Positions 59,161 through 64,000 of a DNA stretch of 64,000 nt are shown in pieces. Source of the DNA: Pycnopodia helianthoides. Taxonomy: Eukaryota > Echinodermata > Asteroidea > Forcipulatida > Asteriidae. The stretch's first letter is position 1. Each line of letters opens with the position of its first letter. The notes beneath the pieces were generated by a model that was not told the origin of the DNA, did no database searches, and worked only from the letters and a program-made list of their open reading frames with translations. A program made the position numbers and the translations under genes. The DNA is taken from assembly GCA_032158295.1 (NCBI GenBank), contig CM063259.1, positions 13,983,564 through 14,047,563 on the forward strand, written 5' to 3'.

Positions 59161-60177
59161 ACATGATATTATAAGAAGGTGTTTTTTAAAAGTAGTTTGT
59201 TCTTATTAATTTTATATATAGTGCGTGTATTGTTTGTTATTCCTGGGTTTTTTTTCAATCTGAGTGTTTTCACTGTTTTTTTTAATTTTTTTAATATTTT
59301 TTTTGCTTGGTTATATATTTTATTTGTTCTTTTTTAACAAGATCATGATGTAAAACAGCCTCTGAGCTGATGTATGTATCCTGTATAAGTAATGTTTTAA
59401 TAAATACATAAATAGACTAGTGTGAGAAGGGCCAGTGCCCAAAGCGTATAGCAAACATTTGCACATCATGATCACATCTGCTTCATTTTTGTATTTGTAA
59501 TAATTCAGTACAATTTGAGAATAAAAGTAGATGAAATCTTGCCTGTCGTTGTTTGCCAGAGCGGCCCGGTATTAAATTTTCTAGTGCCCCCTGTGGCCCT
59601 CGTTTCTACCAGTCTAGTCGCCGTTCACATCTTTTCCGTGGAAAATGATTGTGTATACACGAGCCATGACCCGGTGATGACCGTAAAGATTTGTGGTGTT
59701 TAATCATTGAGAAATACGTATAAAATATGGAGGTTTTTTGTTTTTGTGTCAAGCTAGAGGGCAGTAGCGGAAGGCACATTTTTGTGTTTCTATCAATAAC
59801 ATAAGAACCGTTCGGTCAAATCCAGTCAAACTCCGTAAAATCTTCTATTAGAACACCCCCTTTGAGATAGTGTAGTCATCCATGGGGTTCGGTCATTAAC
59901 AGGTCACCATGACAGAATTAATTGCCCTATAATTAAAAGTGCCTTAAAGAGCCACACACACGCTCCCGCCGCCTCCACTTTCCCGCCTCCCCTCCCTTGA
60001 CCATCACCAACAACCGTCCCCCCCCCCCCCCAATCTCCACCCACCACACCCCAAACAGACTTATTGCCCTATAATTAAACTTGCCTTCCAAATGAGGCTT
60101 TTAGTTGCCAGCTAGATTATGATTGGGAGCCTCGGCTCGCAGGGTATAGAATAACGGCACCTCCATGAGATATCTTT

Positions 60178-60275
60178 ATGATTTTGGGTTGAACAAAGAA
60201 AAATTGACTAGAGCCAACGACCTCCGGCTCAACGTGCCGGCGCTCTACCAACTGAGCCATCCAGCCCTATGTTGG
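60178..60275 (-). mobile_element. tRNA-derived SINE head
   Basis: On the minus strand it reads GGGCTGGATGGCTCAGTTGG then TAGAGCGCC, a clear Pol III A box and D-arm. The T-arm/B box is damaged (GGTCGTTGGCTCTAGTC, lacking the TTCGAATCC part). It begins exactly where unit 2 similarity to unit 1 ends. Confidence 0.65.
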
Positions 60276-60330
60276 CGGTCTCCCTATTTTGTCAATATCT
60301 TTGTTCGGGGGGTGCCTGTCAGAAGCCAAT

Positions 60331-60349
60331 TATATATATATATATATAT

Positions 60350-60383
<34 letters not shown>

Positions 60384-60408
60384 ATATAAATAAATAAATA
60401 AATAAATG
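60331..60408. repeat. (AT)n and (AAAT)n microsatellite
   Basis: Long TATA runs are followed by AAATAAAT units. Confidence 0.9.
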
Positions 60409-60409
60409 A

Positions 60410-61029
60410 ATAAAAAATTATAAATTGAAAAAAAAAATAAGAAACACCCAATGAAACAGTATAACTATTTTGAATTATAACGTTTTGGGGGTCATGCTAT
60501 TAATAGATTGCGTAAATATAAGAATCGTTCACAACACGTGGGTTCTGTGCTTCAACATTTGAGGAGACTTGATAAATTAAGGCGTTGAAGTTGGCCCTAT
60601 TTGACCGGGGAAGTGGAGAAGTGCTTCACGAAAACTGACAGCAAGTCGGTTTTGGGAAAAGACAAATTTTGTTGTTCGCGTGGTTTTTTGTCTTCTGGGG
60701 TAGTTAGGAAAAATTCCAAACGGCTGACCTGCCAACAAATGAAAAGAATTCTAAAGTTCAGTCGTCTGTAAACATGTTTGATTGGTTTTCAAGAGGTTGA
60801 GAGACTTGTGAGTATTTTGAATATTTATCATAAGCATGTTGGGAGTTTATTTAGTTTAGTCTTACTAGTTTGTTTCCTTCCAAGTGAAAACACCTCAACG
60901 CCGGTGAAATTTTCCCTGCGTCCGGGCATCAATCTTGAAAAATATCCCTACACCTCTTGGCAAATAGGACTATTTATTTGTTAGTGCCTATGTCATCCAA
61001 AATACCTCAAGTTGAAAGTTAACAACCCC
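60410..61029. other. Gene-poor stretch
   Basis: No supported feature. A frame at 60778-60984 lacks any recognised domain. Confidence 0.35.
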
Positions 61030-61279
61030 CAGGGCCCAATTTCATGGAGCTGCTCAAGCACAAAATTTTGCTTAAGCAAAAAAATCATTGCTTAGAAAAA
61101 TCAGACTACCGGCCAAGACTATACACTCAATTGTTATGCTAAGTAAACAACAGTTAAATACCAGTCACAAGCAATGTATAAGGCATGAAAATTTGGCCAG
61201 TAACATGTGTAAAATAAGCAAGCTATTTTCGTGCTTAAGCAAATTGTTTACTTAAGCAGCTCCATGAAATTGGGCCCAG
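61030..61279. mobile_element. GGGCCCAATTTCAT foldback, family N
   Basis: CAGGGCCCAATTTCATGGAG and CTCCATGAAATTGGGCCC are the ends, with GCTTAAGCAA blocks inside. It is the longest copy here. Confidence 0.8.
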
Positions 61280-62335
61280 GTCACATTTGGGCATCATATT
61301 TACACTGCAGTACTGGGCTCTCGATTCAGTCTATTGAGTAATAGCCTAAATATTATTTTGAGGGCCTAAAACTTAATTTTCCATCTTTGTTTTCGGGGAG
61401 AGGGGGTAGGGGGCTATCTATGGAGCGCTTGCTTGGACTAGGTGTTTCCATGGTGCTTGTTAATAACACGAAACCACTGATAGCCCGCTAACCGGCTATT
61501 CCCGCTTGTGTATTGGACTCATTGCACTGCGTGGCTCTCTCATGTGTACAAGTACATGTACATGCATGTATCCATACATTGTACACACAGTCATGTACAT
61601 GTAAACACTACATGTTCACCCAGTCATGTACATGTAAACACTGTACATGTCCACCTTGGCATTTATTATTCAAGTACATGAACATGTGTACAGCCGAGCG
61701 ACGACACTTGCACACCCTTGCAGTGAGTCCGCGAGCGGAAATAGACGTTTCGCGGGCTACAGCCGGTCTGTTTTTCATCGGTTTGCGTTGATTGGTCGGA
61801 AATTTACGCTGATCGGTCAAGAGGTGGTTTAAAACCTCAACCATCGTATGTGTTCGCTTCACGAGCATTTCGCTCCGTCTCTAGTAATGTTTTGTCCCTT
61901 TTTCTTCAAAATATGTCCTCAATTATGTTTTGAGTGTTATGGTTGGATTCCTTAGACATTGAAGATCAAGCCCGTGTTCTTAGAATTTCTTTCATGATTT
62001 TCGAAAGTGGTAAAAATTGGGCATATCTGGTACTGTCAACATTGGTCGAAATTGCACTTATGGTCGAATCTCGTGCACAACACCTCGTAACCCTCCGGTA
62101 AACAGCCCGTCTGTAGAGAGGGTAACGATCATCGCAACTAATTCTGATACATGTTTTGGGTTTCTTTTTTTTGCAATTGTTTCTTTAATAAAATGTTTTT
62201 GCAGTATTTCATGTAACTTTTATTGCGTAGTTGCATCAACAAATACAAAATTAAAAAAAAAAAATAAAAATAAAAAAATTAAATAAATAAAATCTCTACC
62301 TTATACTAAAAACAGATTAAAAAGTTACGCAATGC
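61280..62335. other. Gene-poor stretch with TACATGTA-rich sequence
   Basis: ACATGTACATGTA-type alternation is dense around 61545-61690. A T-rich and A-rich tail ends near 62290. No gene is supported. Confidence 0.4.
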
Positions 62336-62339
62336 TGGT

Positions 62340-62645
62340 AGTGTCAGGCGTTCACGCGCCCGAGGGGTTAGATAGCGCGCTCTGCGCCCCCCTACGGACA
62401 ACGATATAGTTCCCTTAGTTGTGGCGGTTGACCCAGCAGCATATCCTCCCCTGTCTCCCCTGCCTAGCCACTAGGGCCCTGACACCTTAGGGGAGGAAGC
62501 AAGGCAGATCCCAATCACACTGTTGCCACAGACAGCAAAAGGCCTTGAACCTATATTAGTGCAGACGGCATTCGAACCTGGATCGCGTGGTCCAAGTGTT
62601 GAGACAGTCCCAGCACCTTATCCCACTGCGCTAGTACGGTGTTGG
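62340..62645 (-). mobile_element. tRNA-derived SINE
   Basis: On the minus strand the A box TAGCGCAGTGGGATAAGG (62617-62634) and the B box GGTTCGAATGC (62569-62579) are in the right order and spacing. A 230-bp body with CCCTAGTGGCTAGGCAGGGG follows. It cannot form a tRNA acceptor stem. Confidence 0.65.
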
Positions 62646-62819
62646 TACTTTAACCCCGTGAGTTTACAATGTATAGTAATACGAGTGCACCCAACCAGAC
62701 TGGGAGTGTTTACATGTACATGATTGTGTGTACAATGTATGGATTACATGCATGTACATGTACTTGAACACATGCATAGCCTTGTCCAAGGCTCTTTACG
62801 CAAGCACCCCGCTTTGAAT

Positions 62820-63999
62820 ACTAGCACGGTACTAGAACTGCAGTACAATGTACATTTTACATACTGTACTTGATGTATGTACAATGTACATGTACAATAT
62901 GCCGTGGGGTCGAAGCATGGTTTTCGAGGTTTTTCAACCTCGTACCAAAAACGAAGCCGAAACAGAGCCTTGTTCCCACTGTAAAAAGGTCAGATTGTGG
63001 GCGGAGTTACTTTATGCTAATATTCCCGAAGGTGTATGCTCATTGGTTAATGTTTAGTGACATGGCGAATACTACATAAACAATCTCACGTGCATGGCAT
63101 GCATGGAGTCATGCAATGAATGTTCTTGAAATATTATGGAAGGAACAGAAAAGTCCAGCGATCTACAAACGTCGCTGAAACGTGTCGTTGGCACAGTGTC
63201 AGTGTGGATGGTGCATTATTTACTATCGACTGTTGACGAGAATGTCAACATGGTTAAATTACCGACAGTGATCAAGATGATATTACTTCTGCTATAACTG
63301 TAACTCTAAAAAGGGTATTGGTAAGCCCTGGATAAGTTGTTCAATGTTCTTTTCAACTATTATATGGAAAAGGGCCATGGTGATCGTACGGGCCCAACTG
63401 AGCATGCCATGCAGCTGAGTAACTCACTCAGTCACTGTATGTTGTGATGTTGATCCCATGGAGCTCCATGGTTTAACCATAGAGTAAGGTTTAACTTACC
63501 GAAGAAAATCAGTGAAAAACCACCGATTTTCCAAATCCTGTGGGCAGGTTAACAAACACGTTATGTCCTAAAAGAAAACAATGAAGTGCTTTCCGCTGTT
63601 CTGGGTTGAAATTATCAATTTCTAGCTTGTCTGCAGCAGAATTTAAACTTCCATTCAATGTTTCTTGAGAGTATTCGCGAGTGGAGGACGCCATCTTTTT
63701 CTCGTTGTTGATAAACACCCATCATTGCGTCATAACGAGAGTTTATGATTGGACGGTTATCCGTCAGTACAGGAAATGAACATTCAATACCCGATTCCAG
63801 CATACGTAATTTGCGCCCGAATCCGGGCGCAATTTTACAGTGGGAACAAGGCTCTGTTTCGGCTTCGTTTTTGGTACGAGGTTGAAAAACCTCGAAAACC
63901 ATGCTTCGACCCCACGGCATATTGTACATGTACATTGTACATACATCAAGTACAGTATGTAAAATGTACATTGTACTGCAGTTTCTAGTACCGTGCTAG
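62820..63999. mobile_element. Foldback with about 165-bp inverted repeats around a RecQ-like helicase exon
   Basis: 62820-62985 (TAGCACGGTACTAGAACTGC, CCGTGGGGTCGAAGCATGG, GGAACAAGGCTC reversed) is mirrored by 63835-63998. Both arms encode the same frame on opposite strands (MYILHTVLDVCTMYMYNMPW). The ends are again TAG and CTA, but the window stops too soon to test for a target duplication. The 0.85-kb interior carries the helicase fragment and GC-box/CCAAT-like sequences. Confidence 0.7.
63509..63694 (-). pseudogene. RecQ/DEAD-like helicase N-terminal exon
   Basis: From ATG 63694 (context AAAGATGGCG) the frame reads MASSTREYSQETLNGSLNSA, then NFNPEQRKALHCFLLGHNVF and NLPTGFGKSVVFH. The Q-motif-like F-x-P-E-Q-R and the Walker A GFGKS are those of RecQ-type DNA helicases. 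The frame stops at TGA just past Walker A, and a good donor (TCG|GTAAGT) follows 12 bases later, so a small indel may have broken the exon. An in-frame upstream ATG at 63718 is possible. No further helicase exon is seen downstream on the minus strand in this window. Confidence 0.6.
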
Positions 64000-64000
64000 T

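Larger units (their letters stand above)
48276..60177 (+). repeat. Segmental duplication, unit 2 (IFIT-like locus)
   Basis: It is the counterpart of 26797-36640, longer by about 2 kb mainly through insertions at 52450-52725, 55080-55430, 56047-56770, 57749-58080 and 58118-58292. Confidence 0.85.

Noticed and set aside
60195..60275. Possible tRNA gene on the minus strand
   Set aside because: The A box is good but the T-arm/B box is broken and no acceptor stem pairs. It is a SINE head.
62565..62640. Possible tRNA gene on the minus strand
   Set aside because: A and B boxes are present, but there is no acceptor pairing and a SINE body follows.
62848..63057. Frame MYILHTVLDVCTMYMYN, repeated on the other strand at 63615-63971
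   Set aside because: It lies in the inverted repeat of a foldback. The duplication reflects palindromy, not two genes.

Overview
The window is animal nuclear DNA: AT-rich, intron-bearing and packed with short transposable elements. The most likely source is an echinoderm, probably a sea star. That is inference from remembered repeat families (the TTAA-flanked MITEs, the GGGCCCAATTTCAT foldback and the tRNA-headed SINEs) and from the genes present. No alignment was run. I see no prokaryotic genes, CRISPR array or rRNA.

Only three multi-exon genes are well supported. (1) A complete TRIM-NHL gene of the TRIM2/TRIM3 type on the minus strand (12402-16555) has four coding exons whose phases join exactly into 741 codons with RING, B-box 1, B-box 2, coiled coil, filamin and NHL repeats. 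(2) and (3) are two tandem plus-strand paralogues, 26842-33723 and 48318-55753. Each has one very large IFIT-like tetratricopeptide exon followed by seven small exons. They sit in a segmental duplication of about 10-12 kb (26797-36640 and 48276-60177) that includes introns and 3' flanks. As sequenced, each copy has one frame-breaking indel at a different place: exon 1 in the first copy, exon 2 in the second. The part downstream of the IFIT-like region, about 500 residues, matches no family I know and appears to be two copies of a three-exon module.

Layout: 1-12 kb, transposon relics, including fragments of a Myb/SANT-like protein, a SAP-domain protein and a YqaJ-like nuclease. 12.4-16.6 kb, TRIM-NHL. 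16.6-26.8 kb, MITEs, foldbacks and a SINE. 26.8-36.6 kb, IFIT-like copy 1. 36.6-48.3 kb, a decayed LINE, inverted 17-bp minisatellites and several long-inverted-repeat elements. 48.3-60.2 kb, IFIT-like copy 2. 60.2-64 kb, SINEs and a foldback carrying a RecQ-like helicase 5' exon.

A recurring theme is palindromic DNA. Four complete insertions and one 47-bp fragment carry 9-bp target duplications. The complete ones begin TAG and end CTA and have long inverted repeats, like Mutator/Foldback-type elements. At least five other families are flanked by TTAA. Because the IFIT-like locus is duplicated, one copy often supplies the empty site for insertions in the other.
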